A stretch of DNA of 64,000 nt from Microbacterium abyssi (GTDB lineage: Bacteria > Actinomycetota > Actinomycetes > Actinomycetales > Microbacteriaceae). Location of the stretch: assembly GCF_015277895.1 (NCBI RefSeq), contig NZ_CP063815.1, positions 2,480,001 to 2,544,000 of the forward strand, given 5' to 3'. The notes beneath the pieces are model-generated. The model had not been told where the DNA came from. It did no database searches and worked only from the letters and a program-made list of their open reading frames with translations. Made by a program: the position numbers and the translations under genes. Positions 56,117 through 64,000 of the stretch are shown here, one piece after another (positions within the stretch are counted from its first letter, which is position 1; each line of letters starts with the position of its first letter).

Positions 56117-57571
56117 GTGGACGGCAATTCTGAGACTTTCGATTGGCGACGCAGCTACGAGCGCAAATTATGGCTCACAGACCTCCTGGTGCTGGTCTGG
56201 GTTGTGTACGGCACGCAGATCGCTTGGCTCGGTTTTCGCGAGGTTCGCGTCGCTTCGGGGAGCGTCGACAGCTCTGTACCGCCCATCTCCTACTGGCTTT
56301 TCTCGGCTGCGTTGATCGTCGTCTGGGTCTGGTCCCTCGGATTGATCGACTCCAGAAGTCATCGCGTCATCGGAACCGGCACTGCCGAGTACGTCAGAGT
56401 CGCACGCGCCAGTTTCACCGTGTTCGGCGCTGTTGCGATCATCGCCTTCCTCACGAGGGTCGACGTCGCGCGTGGATATCTATTGATCAGCCTGCCGATC
56501 GGTGTAGCCACGCTGGTGCTCGTCAGATGGATATGGCGACAGTGGCTGGTCTCAAGTCGCCGCACGGGTGCGTATTCAGCACGGGCGCTCCTGGTCGGAT
56601 CAGAACAATCAATCGCGAACATCGCCGCAGAGTTGCGCCGTGCCCGGGACTCCGGCTATCAGGTCATCGGAGCCTGCACCGCAACCGCGCACCCTGCCAG
56701 CGCCATCCCGAACACCGATATCCCGATCCTGGGAACATCCAACGATGTCACGAGCGCCCTTAAATCCAGCGGTGCCGACACCGTCATCGTGACGAGCGGC
56801 GATCTGCCGCCCGGCACTGTCAAGAGGATCTCTTGGACTCTCGAGGCCGGCAAACAGCATCTGGTGCTGGCGCCGAGCATCACCGACATCACAGGTCCGC
56901 GCATCCACACACGACCCGTCTCGGGCCTCCCCTTGATTCACGTGGAGACGCCACGTTTCAGCACCGGCCAGCGTTTCGCGAAGCGCCTGGCAGACATCGT
57001 AGGTTCGTTGGCTCTGATCGTCGTCGCTTCCCCATTGCTCGCAGCTGTCGCCATCGCTGTAAAAGCGACGAGCCCCGGGCCCCTCCTGTTCAAGCAGGAA
57101 CGCATTGGACTCAACGGCGAACCGTTCAAAATGCTCAAGTTCCGCTCGATGCACGTCGGTGCCGACAAAGAACTACCGGCCCTCCTCAAGGCGCAAGGCA
57201 CTAGCGAGCGACCTTTATTCAAGCTGAGGGACGATCCACGACTCACACCGGTAGGCGAGTTCATCCGAAAGTACTCGCTGGACGAACTCCCCCAGTTCTT
57301 CAACGTGCTGGGCGGTTCGATGAGCCTGGTCGGCCCTCGGCCTCAGATCGCTGCGGAGGTCGCACTCTATTCCGATGCTGCCCGGCGGCGCCTGCTGGCC
57401 CGACCCGGAATAACCGGGCTGTGGCAAGTCAGCGGACGCAGCGACCTGGATTGGGAGCAAGCGGTACGGCTCGACCTCTATTACGTGGAGAACTGGTCGT
57501 TCCTGGGCGACCTGAGCATCCTTCTCAAGACAGCCAAAGCCGTGTTCGCACCTGGGGAGACCGCACGTTGA
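56117..57571 (+). CDS. Exopolysaccharide polyprenyl-phosphate sugar-1-phosphate transferase
   Basis: 484 residues from a GTG. Four membrane helices lie in the first 150 residues, then a CoA-binding-like domain (about 150-265: ARALLVGSEQSIANIAAELRRA). The catalytic bacterial sugar transferase domain is at about 285-484: RFAKRLADIVGSLALIVVASPLL, TSPGPLLFKQERIGLNGEPFKMLKFRSM and YSLDELPQFFNVLGGSMSLVGPRP. ARPGITGLWQVSGRSDLDWE is another hallmark. It loads the first sugar phosphate on undecaprenyl phosphate. First enzyme of the polymer pathway. Confidence 0.95.
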   Translation: MDGNSETFDWRRSYERKLWLTDLLVLVWVVYGTQIAWLGFREVRVASGSVDSSVPPISYWLFSAALIVVWVWSLGLIDSRSHRVIGTGTAEYVRVARASFTVFGAVAIIAFLTRVDVARGYLLISLPIGVATLVLVRWIWRQWLVSSRRTGAYSARALLVGSEQSIANIAAELRRARDSGYQVIGACTATAHPASAIPNTDIPILGTSNDVTSALKSSGADTVIVTSGDLPPGTVKRISWTLEAGKQHLVLAPSITDITGPRIHTRPVSGLPLIHVETPRFSTGQRFAKRLADIVGSLALIVVASPLLAAVAIAVKATSPGPLLFKQERIGLNGEPFKMLKFRSMHVGADKELPALLKAQGTSERPLFKLRDDPRLTPVGEFIRKYSLDELPQFFNVLGGSMSLVGPRPQIAAEVALYSDAARRRLLARPGITGLWQVSGRSDLDWEQAVRLDLYYVENWSFLGDLSILLKTAKAVFAPGETAR

Positions 57572-57620
57572 CTAGATTGCACCGCGCTACGTGCCGACCT
57601 CGCCGACCGGATGAGCACGC

Positions 57621-58733
57621 ATGAGTGGTCTGATAGTTCATGAATGGGTTGCGAGCGCCGGCGGGTCGGAGAACGTGGTCGACCAGTTCGTAAGAACGTT
57701 CCCGGATGCCGATCTGCAGGTGCTCTGGACCGATGATCCCGACCGCTACCCCGTGAAAACGTACGAGACGTGGCTCGCGCGTACTCCACTTCGCCGGAGC
57801 AAGGCTCTGAGTCTTCCGTTCCTTCCCGCTACGTGGCGCTCGGTGAAAGCGCATCGCAACTACGACTGGATTCTCGCCAGCTCGCATCTCTTCGCCCATC
57901 ACGTACGCCCCCGAGGTGTTGACGCGAACGCCCCGAAATTCTCCTACATTCACACCCCGGCGAGATACATTTGGGAGCCCGATCTCGACCACCGCGGAAG
58001 CAACGCCCTTGTGCGCTTTGCCGGCAGTGCATTCAAGCCCATCGACAAGCGTCGTGCTCAGGAATCGGTGCGCATGGCTGCGAACAGTGAGTTCACGCGT
58101 GAGCGTATCGGACGCGTGTGGGATCGCGACGCCGACGTCATCTATCCGCCTGTCGATACGGATCGAATCATTGCCGGTGGCGACTGGCGCGACCACCTCT
58201 CAGGTGAGGAGTTGACCCAGCTCGAGTCGCTACCCGATGACTTCCTGCTCGGCGCTTCTCGATTCGTCTCATATAAGAGGCTCGACCTGGTCATCGAAGC
58301 CGGCGAGGCGACCGGCACACCCGTCGTGCTCGCAGGTCGCGGGCCTGACTATGAATCATTGAAGGCACGCGCAGATGTGGCTAATGTGCCGGTGTCGTTC
58401 GTCATAAGTCCGTCAGACGCCCTGCTCTACGCGCTGTACCAGCGCGCTCGTGTACTCATCTTCCCCGCCATCGAAGACTTCGGCATCATGCCCGTCGAAG
58501 CGATGGCGGCCGGGACTCCAGTGGTCGTGCCGACCGTCGGGGGCGCCGTCGAGAGTGTCTCCGCGGCCGCGGGGGGCGTGACAATCGAACTCCCTGCACG
58601 TCGATGGCGCGAAGCCATCGACGAAACGAGCAGACTGGACCTGAACAACCTCGCATTGCGCGCCTCGCTTTTCTCCACCACCCGGTTCCGCAATGAGATG
58701 GCGAATTGGGTCCGGACGGGGAGTACGAGATGA
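57621..58733 (+). CDS. Glycosyltransferase, GT4 family
   Basis: 370 residues. The GT4 C-terminal donor site is RARVLIFPAIEDFGIMPVEAMAAGTPVVVPTVGGAVESV (about 279-317), with the E-x7-E motif. GASRFVSYKRLDLVIEAGEATGTPVVLAGRGPD starts the second Rossmann domain. The N-terminal part (HEWVASAGGSENVVDQF, PRYIWEPDLDHRG-like) resembles mannosyltransferases of the WbaZ group. It adds a sugar to the growing lipid-linked repeat unit. The start follows the sugar transferase by 49 bases; its stop overlaps the next gene by ATGA. Confidence 0.92.
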   Translation: MSGLIVHEWVASAGGSENVVDQFVRTFPDADLQVLWTDDPDRYPVKTYETWLARTPLRRSKALSLPFLPATWRSVKAHRNYDWILASSHLFAHHVRPRGVDANAPKFSYIHTPARYIWEPDLDHRGSNALVRFAGSAFKPIDKRRAQESVRMAANSEFTRERIGRVWDRDADVIYPPVDTDRIIAGGDWRDHLSGEELTQLESLPDDFLLGASRFVSYKRLDLVIEAGEATGTPVVLAGRGPDYESLKARADVANVPVSFVISPSDALLYALYQRARVLIFPAIEDFGIMPVEAMAAGTPVVVPTVGGAVESVSAAAGGVTIELPARRWREAIDETSRLDLNNLALRASLFSTTRFRNEMANWVRTGSTR

Positions 58734-59677
58734 CCTCATTAGTTGTCGACAACCGCTGGGATGGAAATCACGGCATTGGTCGCTACGCGCGCGAAGTCAT
58801 CACTCGGCTGAGCCTGCCATGGACGCCGCTGTCGGCACCGGGCGAGCCGGGGTCGGCGCGCGATCTTCTCACTCCGCGCACATCCCCGCGCGACGCAACG
58901 ATTTATTCGCCGGGTTACAACGCAGGACTGGCAGGCGCACGCCAGATCGTAACTGTGCACGACCTCATCCATCTCACGGAGGCAAGAGCAAAGTACGACA
59001 TCTACTATCGGTACGTGCTGCGCCCAGCGGTAACTCGCGCACGCCTGGTCCTAACCGTTTCGGAAACTTCAAAGAGAGCGGTCACCGAGTGGCTGGATGA
59101 CGGTCGGATTCAAGTAGTGAATGCGGGCAACGGTGCGTCCCCAGCTTTCACCCCAGGAGCACCCGCGGGCGTCCCCGACTACCCGTATGCGCTCTATGTA
59201 GGAAACCTCAAGCCGCACAAGAATGCCGGTGTGCTGCTCGCGGCGCTCGCTCTGACACCCGAACTCCGGTTAGTGGCGGTGACTCCCAATCCCGACGACT
59301 TCATGCGCGCCGCCGCCAGCGCCAGAGTCCCCGATCGAGTTGTCGCCTTACACGGATTGAATGACGACCAGCTTTGCAATCTATACCGTGGCGCGCTGGC
59401 GACGGCTCTGCCGTCGACGCTCGAAGGCTTCGGTCTTCCCGCGCTGGAAAGCATGCTTTGCGGTACTCCGGTGATCTACTGGACGGGTTGTGAAAGTGTG
59501 GCGGAGATCGTCCAGGGTCAGGGACTTGCCGTGACAGACGCAGACGACCCCTCGGCTTGGGCCGGTGCGCTCGTGGAGATCGCGACTATTCCCTCCATCT
59601 CATCAACGACAGACCTGCGAGCACGATACAGCTGGTCCACTGTCGCCGAAACGGTTTCCAGAACGCTGAATCCATGA
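58730..59677 (+). CDS. Glycosyltransferase, GT4 family
   Basis: 315 residues from the ATG inside the upstream stop. The N-terminus MTSLVVDNRWDGNHGIGRYAREVI is a typical GT4 acceptor domain (GIGRYxxxL). YALYVGNLKPHKNAGVLLAAL and YRGALATALPSTLEGFGLPALESMLCGTPVIYW give the donor-binding half with E-x7-E. It is short for GT4 (usually 350-400) but both Rossmann domains are present. It shares ATGA with the polymerase gene. Confidence 0.92.
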   Translation: MTSLVVDNRWDGNHGIGRYAREVITRLSLPWTPLSAPGEPGSARDLLTPRTSPRDATIYSPGYNAGLAGARQIVTVHDLIHLTEARAKYDIYYRYVLRPAVTRARLVLTVSETSKRAVTEWLDDGRIQVVNAGNGASPAFTPGAPAGVPDYPYALYVGNLKPHKNAGVLLAALALTPELRLVAVTPNPDDFMRAAASARVPDRVVALHGLNDDQLCNLYRGALATALPSTLEGFGLPALESMLCGTPVIYWTGCESVAEIVQGQGLAVTDADDPSAWAGALVEIATIPSISSTTDLRARYSWSTVAETVSRTLNP

Positions 59678-61005
59678 GATCACGAACCATGAACACAAGA
59701 AGTGCAGAGCGAGTTCCCGAACGACCACGCACGAAGAATGTCCTTCGCCGATGGCTCATTCCAGAGGTCGCGATTTTCGTTCCCGTGGCAGTAAGCGTCG
59801 CAGTGTGGCTGATCCCAGGCGAATCGTATGCGCTCCGCGGGTTCGCGGCGCGGCCCTCACTAACATTCGGCACCGTATTGCCTGTACTGATGTGGTATCT
59901 CTGGATCACAATTCTCGTGCATGTCGCGCGCAGGTCGGGTGCGCAGTTAGCCGCACGCCTGCACACAAAGTCCCGACGGGGATACGAGCCCAACCCCGAT
60001 ACCTCCAAGAGGGCGAAACGCGTCGGGCTCCTCGTTCTCACGTCCTTGGCGACAATCGGTGTTGCTCATGCCGTCACCACCGCGGGTTCGTTGAGTGGCA
60101 TACTCACCGCGCTGGAGTCCTCCCAGGCTAATCAACTTTCCGAATCCCTCACCGGTAGCGCAGGAATTGCGACGTTGCGCTATACTGCTGCGATTGCGGC
60201 ACCTTATAGCATCATGCTGCTTGCGCAAGGAATCACGAGGTGGCCCCTCGTCGTCTGGAATGTGCTGCTTCTTCTTACAAACGCGTTGTTCTCCTCGCGC
60301 CTTTCGCTTATTATGGCAATAATAGTTGCCGCCTACATTCTCACCAACGCGTTCCCAGGGTTCAGAATTAGATGGGTCGCCGTCGCCATCCCTGCATCTT
60401 TGTGCGCTTTGGCACTAGTTTTCTTCAACTACTCGCGAAACGCGAATTTTTACAAGGGGTTCGGGATCGATGATCCACTATCCATGAGTTTTTACCAGTT
60501 CGCGGCCTACCTAGGCACTCCATTCCAAGTTTCTCTAGGTGTGTCCGAAGCCATGCAAAGCAGTAGAGTAGAAATCGGTGGCAATGTTCTGCAACTGTTG
60601 ACGCCGACTTTCCTGCGTCCTGAAACGCCGGAAGCCGTCGTGACTGCATCGAAGTATCCAGTGCCGGTTGATGTCGCGGGGAATTTGACCACCAATTCGG
60701 CTTTTGCAGACGTTGCATCGAACTATGGGTTCGCTGGTCTCATAGCCGCGACGCTTGTTTACGTGATCGCCGGGTTCGTTTTCGGAGCACTCGCTCGGCA
60801 AACCAACGCCCTATCCCTCATCCCGGGAGTATTGCTCTACTGCTTTGCGGAGACGTGGAGAATTTTCTTGTTCCCGCAGGGGATCGTGGTTTATTTGATT
60901 CTCGCCGCAGTCGGAGTCCACCTAATAGAACGTCTCGGGACGACTGGCAGACGATCGAGTTCCAGTGGACTCGTCAATGCAAACTTCACCGCATATCGGG
61001 CCTAG
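59674..61005 (+). CDS. Wzy-like polysaccharide polymerase (O-antigen polymerase-type membrane protein)
   Basis: 443 residues from the ATG at 59674 (another in-frame ATG at 59689). About ten to twelve hydrophobic segments, for example VAIFVPVAVSVAVWLIPG, LTFGTVLPVLMWYLWITILV, RWVAVAIPASLCALALVFF and YGFAGLIAATLVYVIAGFVF. Members of this type have little sequence motif; the call rests on topology and place between glycosyltransferases. The gene and its neighbours downstream are less GC-rich than the rest, with A/T third positions, typical of variable polymer clusters acquired by transfer. Confidence 0.65.
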   Translation: MRSRTMNTRSAERVPERPRTKNVLRRWLIPEVAIFVPVAVSVAVWLIPGESYALRGFAARPSLTFGTVLPVLMWYLWITILVHVARRSGAQLAARLHTKSRRGYEPNPDTSKRAKRVGLLVLTSLATIGVAHAVTTAGSLSGILTALESSQANQLSESLTGSAGIATLRYTAAIAAPYSIMLLAQGITRWPLVVWNVLLLLTNALFSSRLSLIMAIIVAAYILTNAFPGFRIRWVAVAIPASLCALALVFFNYSRNANFYKGFGIDDPLSMSFYQFAAYLGTPFQVSLGVSEAMQSSRVEIGGNVLQLLTPTFLRPETPEAVVTASKYPVPVDVAGNLTTNSAFADVASNYGFAGLIAATLVYVIAGFVFGALARQTNALSLIPGVLLYCFAETWRIFLFPQGIVVYLILAAVGVHLIERLGTTGRRSSSSGLVNANFTAYRA

Positions 61006-61039
61006 GCAGCAGCGGAGGTTCGTCCGCTTTCACTGAACG

Positions 61040-62107
61040 CTATTGCTTCCCTATAGCTTGAGCGAATTCGAGTACACACTTGGCTTTCGTCGTCCAGGAC
61101 TGCTCTCGCGCCGCCGTGACACCCCGCGTATTCGGAACTGGGAAGCGCATCGCACTTGCGAGCGATTCTCGCGCCTGCGCACTGTTCTCATAGGTGAATA
61201 CACCTATCTCGTCATTTGGATGAATGACTGCCGTCCGCTTCGCCACAACCGATAGACCGGCCGCGAGATACTCATACAGCTTCATTGGACTGCGCCCTGC
61301 ATTCAGCGGACTGTCTGAAAGCGGCAGAAGTCCAATCCGGGCCGACCGGAAAAGCTTCGGCAATCGCTCATATGGTTGCGTGCCGGGTGTAACGATGTTG
61401 CTTGACGAAGGTTTCCAGCCGCTGAGCGGCGGGCCAGCAATCTCAAACCGCCAATCCGGAAACTCCGATGCCCACTGTTCAACCTGCATTTGATCGAATC
61501 GATGATCCAGAGCGCCGACGTATACGCACGTCCTATCCCGCATCGTGGAATCAGTTGTGCCCTCGAACCGCTCCACCTCAACGCCATTCACGTGCACAAC
61601 GCTAGGAGTCTCGATTTCGCCTAGTGCCTCTAGAACGCGTCCTGAGGTCGCGATCACGCCATCAGCCTTTGTCAGGATGTCGGCTTGAAGGCGGGCTTTC
61701 ACTCCCGCGGGATACTCATCAGTAGGACGGTAGATGAGCGTGCGCGCGACCTGTCTGAGTGACGAGTTCCAGAGCAATGGCTGGTCGAGGAAGACCACGT
61801 CGAAGTCAGTCGGTAGTCGTAGTCCACGGAGTAGGGCGATCCAGTCGATGTAGCCGACACCAGCCGGAAGTACGGATCTCGGAACGACATGCCTAACGCC
61901 GAAATCATCAGTGTGCACGCCTCGGGGTATGGCTCGCCGTCTCTCAGGACTGATACGTCGAGTGATCGTGTGAGCGAGGGACAAGGGCGTCGAGAGGTGC
62001 ACCACATCATTCCCAGCCTTTGCCAGTTCCCGCGCATAATGATGACTGCCTACGCGAAACGCGCCGAAAACGTCGGTGTGGCTTACAAACAAGATGCGAA
62101 GCGCCAT
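61040..62107 (-). CDS. Glycosyltransferase (GT1/GT4-like), opposite orientation
   Basis: 355 residues. MALRILFVSHTDVFGAFRVGSHHYARELAKAGNDVVHLSTP is a normal N-terminal Rossmann start, and LLPLSDSPLNAGRSPMKLYEYLAAGLSVVAKRT is the donor-binding motif of the GT1-like glucuronosyl/mannosyl group (K-x-Y-E-Y-L-A-x-G). DRTCVYVGALDHRFD opens the second domain. It is the only gene in the cluster on the minus strand, between two plus-strand operons, which suggests insertion or inversion. Confidence 0.88.
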   Translation of the reverse strand: MALRILFVSHTDVFGAFRVGSHHYARELAKAGNDVVHLSTPLSLAHTITRRISPERRRAIPRGVHTDDFGVRHVVPRSVLPAGVGYIDWIALLRGLRLPTDFDVVFLDQPLLWNSSLRQVARTLIYRPTDEYPAGVKARLQADILTKADGVIATSGRVLEALGEIETPSVVHVNGVEVERFEGTTDSTMRDRTCVYVGALDHRFDQMQVEQWASEFPDWRFEIAGPPLSGWKPSSSNIVTPGTQPYERLPKLFRSARIGLLPLSDSPLNAGRSPMKLYEYLAAGLSVVAKRTAVIHPNDEIGVFTYENSAQARESLASAMRFPVPNTRGVTAAREQSWTTKAKCVLEFAQAIGKQ

Positions 62108-62316
62108 GACTCTCCAATTGCCCTCGCCAGCACACTATCGGCTGCCTGTGCCGTGACCCCGGAGCAAGCGGACGGCGTACTCGACGATGTGGCAGAGTTA
62201 GCGCTGATGATCCGAACACTCGCCTGCACAGCGAACTCGCCCGTCACGCGACCTAGCAACGACGGGTCTCCGGACGCCAGAGCCTCCTTCGTTGCACTGG
62301 CTTCGGCGAACGAGTC
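62108..62316. other. 209-bp gap with only weak small frames
   Basis: A plus-strand frame runs through this stretch and stops at 62318-62320, overlapping the ATG of the next gene, and a minus-strand frame of about 90 codons mirrors it. Neither shows recognised motifs, a ribosome site or a clear start. The promoters of the two divergent glycosyltransferase genes are expected here. Confidence 0.4.
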
Positions 62317-63234
62317 ATGATTCGCCGACTCTTGAGGTCGTTTGCTCAGCACGGACTCCGCGGCTCGGTGCGCCGCCTCCCACCGATCATGTTGCGTCGC
62401 CTTGCTGCACGCGCGACAAGCAACGCCTTGCGGCTTCGTAATCGGTGGTCCAGAGAACGCATCACGGGAGACGGCGACGCGATCGTCTCATTGACCTCTT
62501 ATGGTCCACGCATTCTGAAGGTCCATCTGACGATCGAGTCCATCGCGATGGGCTCCAGTCGCCCTAAGCGCGTCATCCTGTGGCTCGACGACGAACCCGC
62601 GCTGTTGAGCCCTCCTCCAGGACTCCGTCGTCTGATTAACCGCGGGCTCGAACTTCGGCGCACCGAAGATCTTGGACCTCACAAGAAGTACTTTCCGGCG
62701 CTGGAAACCGCGCTCACCGATCAGGTGCAAAGATTGGTGACTGCCGACGACGATGTTCTCTATCCACGATGGTGGCTCACTCACTTGATGGCGGCGGCTG
62801 CTGCGGATCCCACCTCAATCGTCGCGTACCGAGCACGACAGATCCGCCTGTCAGAGGATGGCTTCGAGCCCTGGACCACTTGGCCGCTGTGCACCTCTGA
62901 TAAACCATCTTTCCTGCACTTCGGAATCGGCGAAGCCGGCGTGGCATATCCGCGAGCGGTCTTGCGAGCTCTTCACGGGCGGGGCGCCGGGTTTCTTGTC
63001 ACCGCACCGCGCGTTGATGACATCTGGTTGAACTCAACGGCAATTGCGGCAGGGGCAGAAACGCGACAGGTGTTCCGAAAGCCGTTCCAGCCGTTGGCTC
63101 TCCCCGGTACGCAGAACGTTGCCCTCGCCCATTCGAATATTGCCGGTGGCGGCAATGACGAAGCACTTCGCAGCAACTACAGCGATGCTGCGTTTGCACG
63201 GCTGCGTGCCGCGCAGGCAGAGGAGCGAGAATGA
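62317..63234 (+). CDS. Glycosyltransferase-like protein (GT-A/GT2-like fold)
   Basis: 305 residues. AIVSLTSYGPRILKVHLTIESIAMGSSRPKRVILWLDDEPAL (about 51-92) and QRLVTADDDVLYPRWWLTHLM (about 140-160) form the nucleotide-sugar core; DDD is the DxD metal motif. HKKYFPAL is typical of the group. Residues 200-260 (SFLHFGIGEAGVAYPRAVL, APRVDDIWLNSTAI) give the acceptor part with a DD-W pair. It is coupled by ATGA to the pyruvyltransferase gene. Confidence 0.8.
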   Translation: MIRRLLRSFAQHGLRGSVRRLPPIMLRRLAARATSNALRLRNRWSRERITGDGDAIVSLTSYGPRILKVHLTIESIAMGSSRPKRVILWLDDEPALLSPPPGLRRLINRGLELRRTEDLGPHKKYFPALETALTDQVQRLVTADDDVLYPRWWLTHLMAAAAADPTSIVAYRARQIRLSEDGFEPWTTWPLCTSDKPSFLHFGIGEAGVAYPRAVLRALHGRGAGFLVTAPRVDDIWLNSTAIAAGAETRQVFRKPFQPLALPGTQNVALAHSNIAGGGNDEALRSNYSDAAFARLRAAQAEERE

Positions 63235-64000
63235 CAGCTGGAAACAAGCGACCCGTCGCAATCGTCAGGACGCGACCGCTCGGACAGGGAAACTACGGCG
63301 GCATCCTGCAGGCCTACGCGCTTCAACAGGCGCTCGAGGAATTGGGCGCGGAACCGCGTACCGACTTGTCACCTGGTGTTGCGCGCGATGCACGTATCTC
63401 TAACCTCATCCGGAACATCAAGTCCGCAATCAGGATTGCGCTGACGAGAATGGGCGTGCCCAGGCACGTCAGCCGAGCGTGGGTTGAAGAAGCGATTCGA
63501 AAATCGCGTGACCAAGAGTTGATGCGGTTCGTCGCCGAAAATATCTCGACGGTGAGACTATATGGTGCGTCTGGCCGCGTTGACGAAGAGGAGTTGGCAC
63601 GCGCCGACCTGTTCGTCACTGGAAGCGATCAGGTCTGGCGCGCCCGGTTCGGCAGAGTGCCGACGTACCTGTTCGACTTCCTACGGGACGACGACACGCG
63701 CCCGCGCATCGCCTATGCGGCTTCGTTCGGCACGGACGAGAACGAATTCTCAGCGGATTTGGCCTCGCTCACGCGGCCTCTAGCCCAACGGCTCTCGGCG
63801 GCTTCAGTTCGCGAGACAGGGGGAATCGAGCTGGCGAGACGGCTATGGAACATTGAAGCTGAACACGTCGTAGATCCGACAATGCTGCTCAACGTCGATC
63901 GGTACTCAGCGCTAGCCGACAAGGCAATCGACCCGATCGGTGCGAAGCCACTCGTGACCTATGTCCTCGACAGACATCCCGCAACGCTCCAGTCGGTGAC
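63231..64000 (+). CDS. Polysaccharide pyruvyl transferase family protein, cut by the right edge
   Basis: 256 codons visible, no stop. RPLGQGNYGGILQAYALQQALEELG near the start (about 14-38) is the N-G-N-x-G-x-x-L-Q-A-Y-A-L motif of the family. LFVTGSDQVWRARFG (about 130-144) and RIAYAASFGTDE (about 160-171) follow. The C-terminal half is outside the window. These enzymes add pyruvate ketals from PEP to exopolysaccharide or wall glycopolymers, giving acidic groups. The ATG overlaps the stop before it. Confidence 0.88.
   Translation, partial: MTAGNKRPVAIVRTRPLGQGNYGGILQAYALQQALEELGAEPRTDLSPGVARDARISNLIRNIKSAIRIALTRMGVPRHVSRAWVEEAIRKSRDQELMRFVAENISTVRLYGASGRVDEEELARADLFVTGSDQVWRARFGRVPTYLFDFLRDDDTRPRIAYAASFGTDENEFSADLASLTRPLAQRLSAASVRETGGIELARRLWNIEAEHVVDPTMLLNVDRYSALADKAIDPIGAKPLVTYVLDRHPATLQSV

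Noticed and set aside
62083..62352. Minus-strand frame of 89 codons and mirrored plus-strand frame ending at 62320
   Set aside because: No family match or clear start in either; they overlap a certain glycosyltransferase start. Left as an intergenic note.
1..64000. Insertion sequences, prophage, integrase/attachment sites, tRNA or rRNA genes
   Set aside because: No transposase, integrase or phage structural protein and no tRNA-like cloverleaf or rRNA sequence was seen on either strand.

Overview
The window is very GC-rich, gene-dense, and looks like the chromosome of a motile actinobacterium. A Gram-positive type flagellar operon, LPxTG and LAxTG anchored surface proteins, a class C sortase, many probably leaderless genes (TANNNT box 6-8 nt before the start codon) and heavy C/G third positions all point to Microbacteriaceae, most likely Microbacterium or a close relative. 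The genus is an inference; there is no rRNA or tRNA gene in the window to confirm it.

Layout. 1-468: end of a wall-anchored surface protein. 483-18965: an almost unbroken motility cluster (flgB-flgC-fliE-fliF-fliG-fliH-fliI-fliJ-fliK-flgD-flgE, then flbD-motA-motB, then fliM-fliN-fliO-fliP-fliQ-fliR-flhB-flhA, then csrA). Most genes overlap by ATGA or GTGA. Three sites with the sigma-28 layout (8-N11-8, CGATAG-like -10) start the three blocks, and a strong terminator follows flgE. Flagellin, cap, hook-associated genes, fliL, fliW and the flagellar sigma factor are not in the window. 19135-21094: housekeeping tsaE-alr-acpS on the minus strand.

21212-29549 is a carbohydrate-uptake locus: a five-gene oligopeptide-type ABC importer, a divergent GH20 beta-N-acetylhexosaminidase and a ROK repressor. 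Matching 25-bp operator-like sites lie in front of the importer/hexosaminidase pair and in front of the repressor, so this is probably a chito-oligosaccharide or GlcNAc-glycan system. 29822-36479 holds an AbiEi-like/DUF559 protein, glmS, coaA, a GIDE-like membrane protein, a Ppx/GppA phosphatase and a RibD-C reductase. 36490-40660 is a metal/metalloid block: a CPH-type copper P-type ATPase behind a CsoR-like operator, then an ArsR-ArsC fusion, arsC and an aquaporin, with matching ArsR-type palindromes before both ars genes.

40857-64000 is largely cell surface: UDP-glucose dehydrogenase, a LuxR-type ATPase regulator facing an MFS transporter across a perfect palindrome, a sortase-assembled pilus locus (CshA-like LPESG adhesin, LPQTG backbone pilin, class C sortase), VanZ, a low-molecular-weight tyrosine phosphatase, a CPBP protease, and an exopolysaccharide cluster. 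That cluster contains a Wzz/BY-kinase, initiating sugar transferase, several glycosyltransferases, a Wzy-like polymerase and a pyruvyltransferase cut by the right edge.

Recurrent sequence features outside genes are an 81-bp dispersed repeat present three times (21126, 29640, 30667), a 16-bp tandem array next to glmS, and a hairpin-forming repeat between csrA and tsaE that supplies the end of tsaE.
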